Of a DNA stretch of 36,176 nt, positions 24,200 through 32,445 are shown piece after piece. The notes under the pieces were generated by a model. That model saw nothing but the letters and a program-made list of their open reading frames with translations. It searched no databases and was not told the origin of the DNA. Origin of the DNA: Planctomycetaceae bacterium (GTDB lineage: Bacteria; Planctomycetota; Planctomycetia; Planctomycetales; Planctomycetaceae); NCBI GenBank assembly GCA_020850695.1, contig JADZEF010000070.1, positions 1-36,176 of the forward strand. The letters are read 5' to 3'. How positions within the stretch are numbered: the stretch's first letter is position 1; the number at the start of each line of letters is the position of its first letter. Both the position numbers and the translations under genes were made by a program.

Positions 24200-25552
24200 T
24201 CATCGGCTCCAGTCGATCCGCTGGAACTCTTCCAGTAGCCTCGCGGCACGGGGCGGGCTCGAAGCGGCCACCCACGCAATCTGTCCACGCAAATGCTCGT
24301 AGAATCTCGGATGCTGCTCTCGATTCTGCGAAGACGGACCATACGTGAGGCAGTTGAAGATCGTCGCCTTCAAGGCTTCGTATTCGCGTCTCGGGATATT
24401 CGCTCGAGCGTTGAGGATCAGTCCGCCGACAGTTTGACGCTGGCCACTCGGCATCACCCGTGTCTTGCGCCTCTGGATCGCAAAACCTTCATCCAGAACG
24501 ATCGCCGTCGCCCACATCCGCAACCGGGGAAGAGCGCGGTGCACCGTGGAGTCTCCTGAGAAGATCAGATCATCCGCGTATCGCGTATACGCTGCTCCGA
24601 ATCGTCGCGCGAGACCTTCGAGCCGGCAGTCCAGACGCCAGGCCGCGAGGTTGGCGAGCGCCGGCGATGTCGGGGCCCCCTGTGGCAGGTGAAGGGACTG
24701 ATAGAGCTGGCGCTGGGCTGTCGAGAACGCCCCCTGAGCGAGCCTGTCAGCCGGCGTCCGCGTGGTGCACAGCCCGGTCAGCAGCGACGCGACACGCTCC
24801 GGATATCCGAGCGTTCGGAACATCGCGTGAATCCGCCCCGCATGAACGCTTGGAAAAAACTCCCGGAGATCGATGGAGAGTACAACGTCGCGACCAAAAT
24901 GCGGGGTGACTCCCGTGACGATCGACCGACCCCGCACGAAAGCATGGGCGGCGGGATGGACGGGCACGAGGTCCAGCAAGTCCGCCAGGATTTTCCGCTG
25001 AATCTCCTTCAGCCGCGGCTTGGGCGATTCGACCAGCCGCCATCGCCCGCGCGGCTTCGGCAGCAGCCTGGTGCGGTAGTGCCGCAGCGTCCCGCGATCA
25101 GCGACGCCCCATCGGGCCAGAAGGGCGGCAGGGTCGGCAAACCAGTCCAGCTCGGACGGAGAGATTGAAAGCCAATCGGCCAACTGTCCTTGCGTGGTAA
25201 TCGCCGGCAGGGCAACCCGAGCGGCGATGGCGTCCGCCGGAATCATCGCCGGTGCGGGGAGACTGAGCAGCGACGTATTCCGTAGCGGTCCATCCCGATG
25301 CTCGGGGGCGCGCACCCGGCGCGGTATGCGCCCTTTGAACAGGATGAACTCCGCCAGCCGGTCTCGAGTCGGGCGCGGAATCACGGCAGCGAACTCGTCA
25401 TGCACCCGCTTCGCGAGCTGGTCGTGCCAGCGGCTCTGGCGGCGGGCCGCCATGACCATTCGGATCCGTTCGGACATCCCCGCGATGTTCCACGATCCTG
25501 CGAGGAGTGCTTCTGCGAGCCTCCGGGCCAGTCGAGCGGCTGGCGAGGTCAT
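24200..25552 (-). CDS. Retron-type reverse transcriptase
   Basis: A 450-residue RNA-dependent DNA polymerase. RT blocks appear in order: WRLVESPKPRLKEIQRKIL (block 1, about 171-189), HAFVRGRSIVTG (block 2), VVLSIDLREFFPSV with the first catalytic Asp (about 228), HLPQGAPTSPALANLAAWRLD (about 288-308, the form favoured by retron RTs), AAYTRYADDLIFSG with the catalytic YADD (325-328), and QRRKTRVMPSGQRQTVGGLILNA (retrons usually have VTG where this has VGG). No maturase or endonuclease domain follows, which argues against a group II intron enzyme. The first 160 or so residues form a basic helical domain including LADWLSISPSELDWFAD and LRHYRTRLLPK. From memory this layout resembles long myxobacterial retron RTs such as Mx162. 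The ~400-bp upstream gap folds like a retron RNA. Confidence 0.88.
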   Translation of the reverse strand: MTSPAARLARRLAEALLAGSWNIAGMSERIRMVMAARRQSRWHDQLAKRVHDEFAAVIPRPTRDRLAEFILFKGRIPRRVRAPEHRDGPLRNTSLLSLPAPAMIPADAIAARVALPAITTQGQLADWLSISPSELDWFADPAALLARWGVADRGTLRHYRTRLLPKPRGRWRLVESPKPRLKEIQRKILADLLDLVPVHPAAHAFVRGRSIVTGVTPHFGRDVVLSIDLREFFPSVHAGRIHAMFRTLGYPERVASLLTGLCTTRTPADRLAQGAFSTAQRQLYQSLHLPQGAPTSPALANLAAWRLDCRLEGLARRFGAAYTRYADDLIFSGDSTVHRALPRLRMWATAIVLDEGFAIQRRKTRVMPSGQRQTVGGLILNARANIPRREYEALKATIFNCLTYGPSSQNREQHPRFYEHLRGQIAWVAASSPPRAARLLEEFQRIDWSR

Positions 25553-25585
25553 CTCAGAAGTCGCTCCGACCGGTACACAAATATT

Positions 25586-25753
25586 GGAGCGGCGATTCCC
25601 GCCGGAGCTCGTGAGGCGTGAGCTGTCGTCCGCAAGGCGGACAGGGGCTCACGCGACGTGAAGGACAGGGCACAGTCAATTCCCTGCGGTAACCGCAGGG
25701 AGATCGCAGCACGGAAAAGGTTCCGACCGCAACCACCGGGAGCTCGCCGCCCC
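25586..25753 (-). ncRNA. Candidate retron msr-msd RNA upstream of the reverse transcriptase
   Basis: Read on the minus strand, the segment at 25753-25737 (GGGGCGGCGAGCTCCCG) can pair with 25601-25586 (CGGGAATCGCCGCTCC): ten pairs including one G-U, a 2x1 internal loop, then five more pairs. This is the position and type of the a1/a2 helix of retrons. Enclosed in order are a 5-bp hairpin (25725-25712), a 9-bp hairpin with 3-nt loop (25701-25681) and a long hairpin (25654-25616: 8-bp base stem GCGTGAGC/GCTCACGC, internal loop, 6-bp GTCCGC/GCGGAC top stem). The last would be the msd stem. The RT start codon is 34 nt beyond a2. An AGC lies at the a1 internal loop, where a branching G is expected, but that is speculative. 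Seen: the pairings. Inferred: the function. Confidence 0.5.
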
Positions 25754-25763
25754 AATGCACCGT

Positions 25764-25796
25764 ACTGCCGGCAATTCCTCAATGCAATCCGGCAGG
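25764..25796 (-). other. Isolated hairpin 5' of the candidate retron RNA
   Basis: CTGCCGG pairs with CCGGCAG (7 bp) around a 17-19 nt loop whose ends (ATT/AAT) extend the stem. It lies between the small membrane-protein gene and the predicted retron RNA and could be a terminator for the former or a further stem of the RNA. A weak promoter-like pair for the RNA overlaps it on the minus strand (TTGAGG at 25782-25777, 17-bp spacer, TGCATT at 25759-25754). Confidence 0.4.
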
Positions 25797-25949
25797 ATCT
25801 GCCCTGCGCTCGAATAGGAAGAGCCGATGATCGGACCGCACTGGATCGACGAATCATCGAGTGACTCGGAGGATCAGGCGCAATCGACTCATCCGTGTCG
25901 GGCCGCGAAGTTTGGCGATCGACTCGCGCCGTCCTCCAGCAACAGCCCA

Positions 25950-26153
25950 TCAAGCCGCGCGGCGGTCGCCGGCGGCCTGCTGTTCCTGGGCCGCCCGGCG
26001 CGGGAAGGCGATCGTCGAGGACTCCTCCGTGCCATGTTCGCGGGCATCGCGCGGGCGGAGATAGTAGCTCAGCGACATCAGCCCGCCGCAGACCAGAAGC
26101 GCCGCCATGCAGCCGAACAGCGCAATCTGATCGTCGGAGAATCCAGAAAGCAC
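25950..26153 (-). CDS. Small one-TM membrane protein upstream of the retron-like locus
   Basis: The GTG at 26153 has a near-perfect AAGGAG 7 nt upstream; the product has 67 residues. It has a short acidic N-terminus (LSGFSDDQ), one hydrophobic helix (IALFGCMAALLVCGGLMSLSYYL, about 9-31) and a charged cytoplasmic-type tail (LRPRDAREHGTEESSTI...). No family is recognised. The same frame is open far upstream, but that part is the shadow of the copper ATPase gene. It is on the same strand as the reverse transcriptase, with the candidate retron RNA between them. It could be an unrelated small gene or a retron accessory protein; nothing in the sequence decides this. Confidence 0.5.
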   Translation of the reverse strand: MLSGFSDDQIALFGCMAALLVCGGLMSLSYYLRPRDAREHGTEESSTIAFPRRAAQEQQAAGDRRAA

Positions 26154-26473
26154 AGGCACGCTCCTTCGTAGTCGCAGGATGTCTGCATTCGAGGTGCGAG
26201 TGGGCATCCCCGGAATGACGCCTGCGCGGGCGATTCCATCATCAGACGAGGTGCGAAATTCGCACACGATCGATTTCGGCAGAACGGCCGGCCGCGGCGT
26301 ATGACCAACCGCGACCCGCACGACAATTCCCGGCCACGAGGTCGGACACTCCGACGAGGGAAACTTTGCCGCCGCATCACCTGTCCATCCCGAAAGCCTG
26401 CAAAGGATTTCCGGGCGAATCGGCCGAAGAAACGCCCGTCCAAGGGCCTCAACTCTGATCCGGTGTTCCGGGT
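26154..26473. other. Intergenic region, no gene seen
   Basis: This is the gap between the small membrane-protein gene (minus) and the MerR-type copper operon (plus). Frames crossing it show no family signature. It should contain the promoter of the small membrane-protein gene. Confidence 0.4.
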
Positions 26474-26505
26474 TTGACTCTGGAGTAAGGTACGGGGTGT
26501 AGAAT
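26474..26505 (+). promoter_or_regulatory. MerR-type promoter of the copper operon
   Basis: TTGACT (26474-26479), a 20-bp spacer and TAGAAT (26500-26505). The overlong spacer is the hallmark of promoters that MerR-family activators untwist. The spacer contains GGAGTAAGGTACGGGGT, close to the GTAC-centred operator core of CueR/ZntR-like regulators. The predicted start site is near 26512, a short leader before the regulator's ATG at 26547, so the regulator and the ATPase should be co-induced. Confidence 0.8.
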
Positions 26506-26546
26506 GCTCGTGAATGAAGAAGCGTCTGACTTCGGAGCCGTGCGAG

Positions 26547-26978
26547 ATGGCCGCCGTCAAACCCCTTTCGATCGGTCAAGTGGCGACCCGTGCGGGCATC
26601 GGAGTCGAGACGATTCGGTTCTATGAACGGGCGGGACTCATCCCTCTTCCCGCACGCAAGGCCTCGGGCTACCGCCAATACGACGAGTCCACCGTTTCGC
26701 GTCTGCGCTTCATCCGGCGGGCGAAGGATCTCGGTTTCACGCTCAAGGAGATCGCCACGCTGCTGTCCCTTCGGCACGACGCATCCACGACGGCGCGTGA
26801 CGTCAAGGATGAGGCCGAACGGAAGATCGCGGAGATCGACGGGAAGATCCGCAGCTTGCGACGCATTCGGCGCGCCTTGCAGCAGCTGGCCGAGACGTGT
26901 CCGGGACATGGACCCACAAGCGAATGTCCGATTCTCGAGGCCCTCGAGCGTCACGACCGTGCTTCGACGGAAGAATAA
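26547..26978 (+). CDS. MerR-family metal-responsive activator (CueR-like)
   Basis: The 143-residue regulator opens with the MerR winged helix: PLSIGQVATRAGIGVETIRFYERAGLI and then GYRQYDESTVSRLRFIRRAKDLGFTLKEI. A long dimerisation helix follows. The C-terminal metal loop is ETCPGHGPTSECPILEAL, with Cys118, His121 and Cys127. At the start of the dimerisation helix, where Zn/Hg sensors carry a Cys, this protein has Ala (TTARDVKDEAE). That favours a monovalent ion such as Cu(I) or Ag(I), as in CueR. The ATG at 26547 (GGAG 10 nt upstream) is preferred to one at 26514, which would leave almost no leader after the predicted transcription start. The ATPase gene starts 3 nt after its stop. Confidence 0.9.
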   Translation: MAAVKPLSIGQVATRAGIGVETIRFYERAGLIPLPARKASGYRQYDESTVSRLRFIRRAKDLGFTLKEIATLLSLRHDASTTARDVKDEAERKIAEIDGKIRSLRRIRRALQQLAETCPGHGPTSECPILEALERHDRASTEE

Positions 26979-26981
26979 GCC

Positions 26982-29606
26982 ATGAAAACCATCGACCCCA
27001 TCTGCGGAATGACTGTCGACACCGCGAACGCCCTGTCCGCCGAGCGCGACGGTCAGACTTCCTATTTCTGCAGCGAGCACTGCCGTCGAAAATTCCTGGA
27101 AGGAGCTCCGAAGGAACTGGCGACACCGCGCCCGCACGGGAAGGGTCTGCTGCCGATTCTGGAGCCGGCGACTTCCACACAAACCGCGACCGATCCGATC
27201 TGCGGGATGAAGGTCGACCCGGCCACGAGCCTGCGTGCCGATCGCGATGGGACGACGTACTACTTCTGTTGCGAAGGATGCCGCACCCGGTTCCTCGGAG
27301 GGCAAACCACACAGTCCTGTTGCCATGGTCCGGCCGATGCGGCAGGGGGCACCTCGCGACGCGCGCCGGCGCTCGGACAGCCCGGATCGAAATACATCTG
27401 CCCGATGTGCCCTGGCGTGGAAAGCGAAGGCCCTGCGGACTGCCCGCAGTGCGGCATGGCACTGGGGCCATCCGCCCCCCTGCCGCCCGCTCGGACGGTG
27501 TGGACATGCCCCATGCATCCGGAGGTCGAACAGGACGGACCGGGCGACTGCCCGCTGTGCGGGATGCCGCTCGAACCGCGAACCGTGTCTCCGGCTCCCA
27601 CAGACAACAGCGAATTGCGGAGCATGACCGCGCGCTTTCGTGTTGGCGCGGCGCTCAGCCTCCCGTTGCTGTTGCTGACCATGGGAGAGATGGCCGGGCT
27701 GCCGGTCGGCCGCTGGATGACTCCGACGCAGTTTTCATGGCTTCAGTTCGCCCTCGCGACGCCGGTGGTTGCCTGGGGGGGATGGCCCTTTTTCGTGCGC
27801 GGCTGGAACTCGCTGGTCCAGCGGCGGTTGAACATGTTCACTCTGATCGCTCTCGGGACGGGATCCTCTTACGCGTTCAGTGTGGTCGCCCTGCTCGCAC
27901 CGGAGTTGTTTCCTGCCTCGTTTCGGCATCACGGTGCGGTCGAACTCTACTTCGAGGCGGCCGCCGTCATTGTGACGCTCGTTTTGCTGGGTCAGGTTCT
28001 TGAACTGCGGGCACGCGAACGGACAGGCAGCGCACTTCGCGAACTGATGTCGCTGGCGCCACCGGTCGCTCATGTCGTGCGTGACGGGAGGGAGCTGGAT
28101 GTTCCGTTGGAAACCGTTCATGCGGGCGATCTGCTGCGCGTCCGGCCCGGCGAGAAAGTTCCTGTGGACGGAATCGTTACCGAGGGGGCGAGCGCCATTG
28201 AAGAGTCGATGGTGACGGGCGAGCCGATGCCGGTGGAAAAGGTGACCGGAGATGAAGTCATCGGCGGAACGTTGAACACCACCGGGTCGTTCGAGATGCG
28301 GGCATCACGAGTCGGGAGCGAGACCGTGCTGGGCCGCATTGTGGCGATGGTCGCGGAAGCTCAGCGGAGCCGCGCGCCGATCCAGCGTGCCGCCGATGCG
28401 GTGGCCGCCTGGTTTGTCCCGATCGTGGTCCTTGTCGCCGTGCTCACATTCATCGCGTGGACCGTCTGGGGACCCGAGCCGCGACTGGCTCACGCGCTGG
28501 TGAGCGCCGTCACGGTGCTGGTCATCGCGTGCCCCTGCGCCCTGGGGTTGGCGACCCCCATGTCAATCATGGTCGGGATCGGACGCGGAGCGAAGGAAGG
28601 CATCCTCGTCCGCAGCGCCGAATCGCTGGAGGTGGTCGCATCGGCCGACACCATCGTCGTCGACAAGACCGGAACGCTCACGGAAGGACGACCGCGGCTC
28701 ACACAGTTGGCGACAGTCGGCCCGATGTCCGAGGAAGAACAGCTGAAGCTTGCGGCGGCGGTCGAGCAGGCGAGCGAGCACCCGCTCGGCCGGGCGGTGG
28801 TCGACGCCGCCCGAGACCGTGGCTTGACCGTTCCCTTCGCCCGTCAGTTTGAATCCATCACGGGGGGCGGCGTCACGGCGACGGTCGAAGGGAGAACAGT
28901 GCTGATCGGCAGGCTGAGCCTGTTGAAGGAACAGGGAGTCCGCGAACTCGACCAACTGGAAGCCGCGGGCCGCGAGGCACAAGAGCGGGGGCAGACGGTG
29001 CTGTTCGTCGCGGTGGACGCGATCGCTGCGGGGCTGATTGCGGTCTCGGACCCCATCAAGGAATCGACTCGTGAAGCAATCGCCACGCTGCATCAACTCG
29101 GCCGCCGCGTCGTCATGCTGACCGGCGACCACGAGCGCACCGCACAGGCCGTGGCCCGCGAACTGGGCATCGACGACTTCCACGCGGGAGTGCTTCCCGA
29201 TCAGAAGCGAGAGCACATTCAGAAGCTTCGCGCCGGCGGAAAGACTGTCGCCATGGCGGGGGACGGCGTGAACGATGCCCCCGCCCTGGCCGAAGCCGAC
29301 GTCGGAATCGCCATGGGAACCGGGACCGACGTTGCGATGGAAACCGCAGCGGTCATCCTCGTCAAAGGCGATCTGCGGGGGATCGCGCGGGCGATTCTGC
29401 TCAGCCGCACGGTGCTGCGGAACATTCGCCAGAACCTGTTTTTCGCCTTCTTCTATAACATCCTGGGGGTGCCGGTGGCCGCAGGCGTTCTGTATCCGGC
29501 CTTCGGACTGCTGCTCAGTCCGATGCTGGCAGCAGCGGCGATGAGTCTCAGCTCGGTTTCTGTGATCGCCAATGCGTTACGGTTGCGTCGCGTTCCCCTC
29601 CGATAG
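26982..29606 (+). CDS. copA: Copper-translocating P-type ATPase with YHS and HMBD N-terminal modules
   Basis: The 874-residue PIB-type ATPase would export Cu(I)/Ag(I) from the cytoplasm. Two YHS domains (DPICGMTVD, about 5-40; DPICGMKVD, about 71-105) and two short heavy-metal-binding motifs ([20 protein letters not shown], about 138-157; [20 protein letters not shown], about 174-193) come first, in place of the usual ferredoxin-like HMA domains. The membrane core has the IACPCALG metal site (CPC 517-519). Catalytic motifs are [15 protein letters not shown] (Asp561), SEHPLG (His600-Pro601), MLTGDH and GDGVNDAPA (760-768). In the first short motif a Cys replaces the usual His of CPMHP. It is co-transcribed with the MerR regulator just upstream. 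The symbol is by family resemblance. Confidence 0.93.
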   Translation: MKTIDPICGMTVDTANALSAERDGQTSYFCSEHCRRKFLEGAPKELATPRPHGKGLLPILEPATSTQTATDPICGMKVDPATSLRADRDGTTYYFCCEGCRTRFLGGQTTQSCCHGPADAAGGTSRRAPALGQPGSKYICPMCPGVESEGPADCPQCGMALGPSAPLPPARTVWTCPMHPEVEQDGPGDCPLCGMPLEPRTVSPAPTDNSELRSMTARFRVGAALSLPLLLLTMGEMAGLPVGRWMTPTQFSWLQFALATPVVAWGGWPFFVRGWNSLVQRRLNMFTLIALGTGSSYAFSVVALLAPELFPASFRHHGAVELYFEAAAVIVTLVLLGQVLELRARERTGSALRELMSLAPPVAHVVRDGRELDVPLETVHAGDLLRVRPGEKVPVDGIVTEGASAIEESMVTGEPMPVEKVTGDEVIGGTLNTTGSFEMRASRVGSETVLGRIVAMVAEAQRSRAPIQRAADAVAAWFVPIVVLVAVLTFIAWTVWGPEPRLAHALVSAVTVLVIACPCALGLATPMSIMVGIGRGAKEGILVRSAESLEVVASADTIVVDKTGTLTEGRPRLTQLATVGPMSEEEQLKLAAAVEQASEHPLGRAVVDAARDRGLTVPFARQFESITGGGVTATVEGRTVLIGRLSLLKEQGVRELDQLEAAGREAQERGQTVLFVAVDAIAAGLIAVSDPIKESTREAIATLHQLGRRVVMLTGDHERTAQAVARELGIDDFHAGVLPDQKREHIQKLRAGGKTVAMAGDGVNDAPALAEADVGIAMGTGTDVAMETAAVILVKGDLRGIARAILLSRTVLRNIRQNLFFAFFYNILGVPVAAGVLYPAFGLLLSPMLAAAAMSLSSVSVIANALRLRRVPLR

Positions 29607-29707
29607 GAGGCGTCCCCTGTCTTCCGCATTCGGCGCGCTGCGTCGTGGAGCACGGTCGCCTTCGCCAGCTCCCCATTGACTGGGAGATCAGTCACCCGTT
29701 GTGGCAC

Positions 29708-29735
29708 TTTACTCCCGCCCTGAGGGTGTTATCAT
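29708..29735 (+). promoter_or_regulatory. Candidate promoter for the sigma-54 activator gene
   Basis: TTTACT (29708-29713), 16-bp spacer, TATCAT (29730-29735), about 30 nt before the ATG at 29766. No clear sigma-54 -24/-12 pair is seen here. Confidence 0.35.
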
Positions 29736-29765
29736 TCCGACTCGCCGACAGAGCCGAATGGAAAA

Positions 29766-31820
29766 ATGCGGGCTCGTCGATTGGTCGAATTGATGACTCC
29801 AGGAGGCGGTCCCCGTCACACGATGAGCGCGCCCTCTTCTCCCCGGTGGATGACCTGCTCTCAGATTCCGTGGCTCGCACGCACCGATACCGGGGGCACC
29901 GTCGTCCAGCTTTGCGATCGTCTGCTGCAACTGGGTATCGCGGCGACTGGCCTGAAACCGCTTTTGCAGCAACAGCTTCCGGAAATCGCCACGGAACTCG
30001 CCGGACAATGGGCAGCGGTTCTCGAGCGCTCGGCCGAATCGAACTGGAAGCCGCTGGGAGAGTTCGGGCGGCATCCCATGCCCCACATGCCCTCTCGATT
30101 GTTCGACAGCTGCATCGAACGGGGCGAGGCGGTGCATGCGGCAGCGGAGGGTGCCGCCGGTTGGACGATTGCGGCTGTTCCACTGGAGGGCGGCACCGGG
30201 GTTCCGACGGTGCTCGTGGTCGCCGGTCGCAACCTTCCAGAGGGCGTCCTCCCCTCGTTGCTTCCGGCTGGGCGCGTCGTGGGAGCATCCCTCACCGAGA
30301 CGCGGTCGCGCGAGCGACACCTCGGAAGAATCGACCGTCTCAAGGTGACACTGAAGCTGGCATCGGCCTTCGCCGGAGCTCGCGACACCACGGCCCTCCT
30401 CGAACTCATTGCAAAGGAATCGACCCGGATGCTCGACTGCGACCGGGCGAGCATCTTCGTGTGGGACCGCGAGCATCATCAGGTGGTCGCGTGTCCGGCC
30501 CTCGGAGTTGAAGGGGGAACGCTGAGGCTGCCGGACAATGTGGGAGTCGTCGGGCACGTCATTCATGGCGGCGGGATGGTCCGCGTCGACGATGCCTACA
30601 GCGACTCGCGGTTCAATCCGAATGTCGACAAGAACAGCGGATACCAGACCCGCAATCTGTTGTGCGGGCCGATGCACGACGCGCAGGGAAAGCTCATCGG
30701 AGCGTTCGAGGTCATCAACAAGAACCAGGGGTTCTTCTCGGCCGACGACGAAGAGACGGTCGAGCAGCTGGCGCTGCAGGCGGCCATTGCCCTGCAGAAC
30801 ACCCGCGAGCGGGAGCAGCTGGTGCGGACGCGCGAGCAGCTGACGGCGCAGGTGACGCGCGGCGTGCAGATCATCGGCGAGAGCGCGAGCATCGTGGCGC
30901 TGCGGCAGACGATCGGCCGGCTTGCCGCCACCGATCTCCCGGTGCTGGTGCTGGGCGAGAGCGGGACGGGGAAAGAAGTCGTCGCGCAGGCACTGCACGT
31001 CCAGGGGCCGCGGGCCCATCGGCCGTTTGTCGCGGTGAACTGCGCGGCGCTGACCGAATCGCTGCTCGAAAGCGAACTCTTCGGACACGAACGGGGAGCG
31101 TTCACCGATGCCCGCGAGCAGCGGGCGGGGAAGTTCGAACTGGCGGAAGGAGGGACGCTGTTCCTCGACGAAATCGGCGACATGAGCCTCGGCGGGCAGG
31201 CCAAGCTCCTGCGCGTGCTCGAGCAGAAGGTTGTCACGCGGGTCGGCGGATCGCAGTCGATCCCTGTCAACGTGCGAATCGTGGCGGCGACCAACGCCAA
31301 CCTGCCGGAATCGGTCCGCAACCGGAAATTCCGCGAGGATCTTTATTTCCGCCTGCGGGTCGTTCCCATGGAGCTACCCCCGCTGCGAGAGCGTCCCGAG
31401 GACATCCTGCTGCTGGCCGAGCACTTCCTGAAGACGTTCTGCGTCCAGGCGCGCCGGCCGACGTTGCATCTCTCTCCCGATGCGCGGCGGCGGCTTCAGG
31501 CGCACAACTGGCCGGGAAACGTCCGCGAATTGCGGAACCTGATGGAACGCGTGGCGTTTCTCGCCGCCGGTGACAAGGTGGAGGTGGACGATCTCTCGTT
31601 CATCCTGACGCCTGACAACCAGACGTCGCTCGATCCCTCGCCCGACATGGGGCTGGGGGAAGCGACGCGGCTGTTCCAGATGGATTACATCCGCAAGGCG
31701 GTGAAGCGCGTGCAGGGGAACATGAGCGAAGCAGCCCGGCTGATGGGCCTGCATCGCTCGAATCTCTATCGCAAGATGCGGCAGCTGGGAATGGACGAGG
31801 TCGGCGAGTTCGACGAGTAG
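29766..31820 (+). CDS. Sigma-54-dependent transcriptional activator (GAF-AAA+-Fis)
   Basis: The 684-residue protein has a poorly conserved N-terminal sensor region (about 40-180), a clear GAF domain (about 200-345: TRMLDCDRASIFVWDRE, GVVGHVIHGG, NLLCGPMHDAQGKLIGAFEVINK) and a short helix. The AAA+ ATPase domain (about 368-600) contains Walker A GESGTGKE (397-404), GHERGAFTDAREQ, Walker B GGTLFLDEIGD and the arginine-finger region RKFREDLYFRL. The C-terminal Fis-type helix-turn-helix is GNMSEAARLMGLHRSNLYRKM. There is no receiver domain, so the signal is probably a small ligand or partner sensed by the GAF domains. The sigma-54 contact loop reads GAFTDA instead of the usual GAFTGA. Several in-frame Met codons (29793, 29823, 29850) leave the start uncertain. 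Confidence 0.9.
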   Translation: MRARRLVELMTPGGGPRHTMSAPSSPRWMTCSQIPWLARTDTGGTVVQLCDRLLQLGIAATGLKPLLQQQLPEIATELAGQWAAVLERSAESNWKPLGEFGRHPMPHMPSRLFDSCIERGEAVHAAAEGAAGWTIAAVPLEGGTGVPTVLVVAGRNLPEGVLPSLLPAGRVVGASLTETRSRERHLGRIDRLKVTLKLASAFAGARDTTALLELIAKESTRMLDCDRASIFVWDREHHQVVACPALGVEGGTLRLPDNVGVVGHVIHGGGMVRVDDAYSDSRFNPNVDKNSGYQTRNLLCGPMHDAQGKLIGAFEVINKNQGFFSADDEETVEQLALQAAIALQNTREREQLVRTREQLTAQVTRGVQIIGESASIVALRQTIGRLAATDLPVLVLGESGTGKEVVAQALHVQGPRAHRPFVAVNCAALTESLLESELFGHERGAFTDAREQRAGKFELAEGGTLFLDEIGDMSLGGQAKLLRVLEQKVVTRVGGSQSIPVNVRIVAATNANLPESVRNRKFREDLYFRLRVVPMELPPLRERPEDILLLAEHFLKTFCVQARRPTLHLSPDARRRLQAHNWPGNVRELRNLMERVAFLAAGDKVEVDDLSFILTPDNQTSLDPSPDMGLGEATRLFQMDYIRKAVKRVQGNMSEAARLMGLHRSNLYRKMRQLGMDEVGEFDE

Positions 31821-31869
31821 AGAGCAGGCCGCTTGCGTCTTGAACCCGTCAACGGACCCCTCGTTGGTC

Positions 31870-32445
31870 TCAACGTCCTTCGCGGGGAGGCTGCGTCTCG
31901 GGGCTCGGCTTGCCGGTCTTGCGCGCCGAATCGTCGGGCTTCGTCGCCTTCTTCGGAATCGGCACGATTTCGATCGTGAGTTCGGGGAAATCGGATTCCA
32001 GGCGCGGAGTGGATTCCGGATCTTCGGACATCACGTTGACCGTGCGATCCCCAGCGCGACGCTCGACCGGGGCGTGCTCCGGATCCATCTCGAACTGATC
32101 GGCCAGCGCGCCCGGGGCCGCGTGCGGGAAAGCGAACCTGCGGTCCGCGCCCTCGCCCTGTGCGACTCCGGCTCCCTCGCCGGAAATCCCTTGCGGTCGC
32201 TCGGGTGCGGAAATCCTCCATGTGGCCATGACCAACGCGGCCGCCATACTCGCGGCCGTCGCGGACTGCCGCCAGGAGCGCCCCGGACGACGGACAACGG
32301 GCGATCGACTCTTCCGCTGCAGGGCGGCGTTGTCGAGCGAAGCGGGCATTTCCTGCTGGAAGAACCGCGTCAGAAGCCGGTCGATTTCTTCGTCCCGCAA
32401 CGGAGAGCGTTTCCGCCGCGAGCCATCGAAGCCGTCACTCGTCAT
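31870..32445 (-). CDS. Putative anti-sigma-type one-TM membrane protein
   Basis: The ATG at 32445 lies 11 nt inside the end of the ECF sigma factor gene. The product has 191 residues. The N-terminal part (RDEEIDRLLTRFFQQEMPASLDN) precedes a basic stretch and a single weak hydrophobic helix (SATAASMAAALVMATW, about 61-76). The remainder is a Pro/Glu/Arg-rich, probably extracytoplasmic, low-complexity region. There is no zinc-binding HxxxCxxC motif. Position and topology suggest it controls the sigma factor, but the sequence does not prove it; it could also be a membrane protein of unrelated function. Confidence 0.65.
   Translation of the reverse strand: MTSDGFDGSRRKRSPLRDEEIDRLLTRFFQQEMPASLDNAALQRKSRSPVVRRPGRSWRQSATAASMAAALVMATWRISAPERPQGISGEGAGVAQGEGADRRFAFPHAAPGALADQFEMDPEHAPVERRAGDRTVNVMSEDPESTPRLESDFPELTIEIVPIPKKATKPDDSARKTGKPSPETQPPREGR

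Noticed and set aside
25549..25950. A 133-codon open frame filling the gap between the small membrane-protein gene and the RT, with TGATG- and ATGA-type overlaps at its two ends
   Set aside because: The translation is Arg/Ser-rich with no fold or motif, the third-position GC content looks lower than in the real genes around it, and it runs straight through the hairpins of the predicted retron RNA. The end overlaps keep the possibility open, so conservation in relatives should be checked.
26154..27518. Minus-strand frame upstream of the small membrane protein
   Set aside because: It is antisense to the MerR and copper ATPase genes; only the last 67 codons have their own ribosome-binding site and a credible membrane segment.
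29674..29720. Possible sigma-54 promoter (TGGCAC at about 29702-29707) before the sigma-54 activator gene
   Set aside because: No matching GC element at the -12 position with the required spacing.
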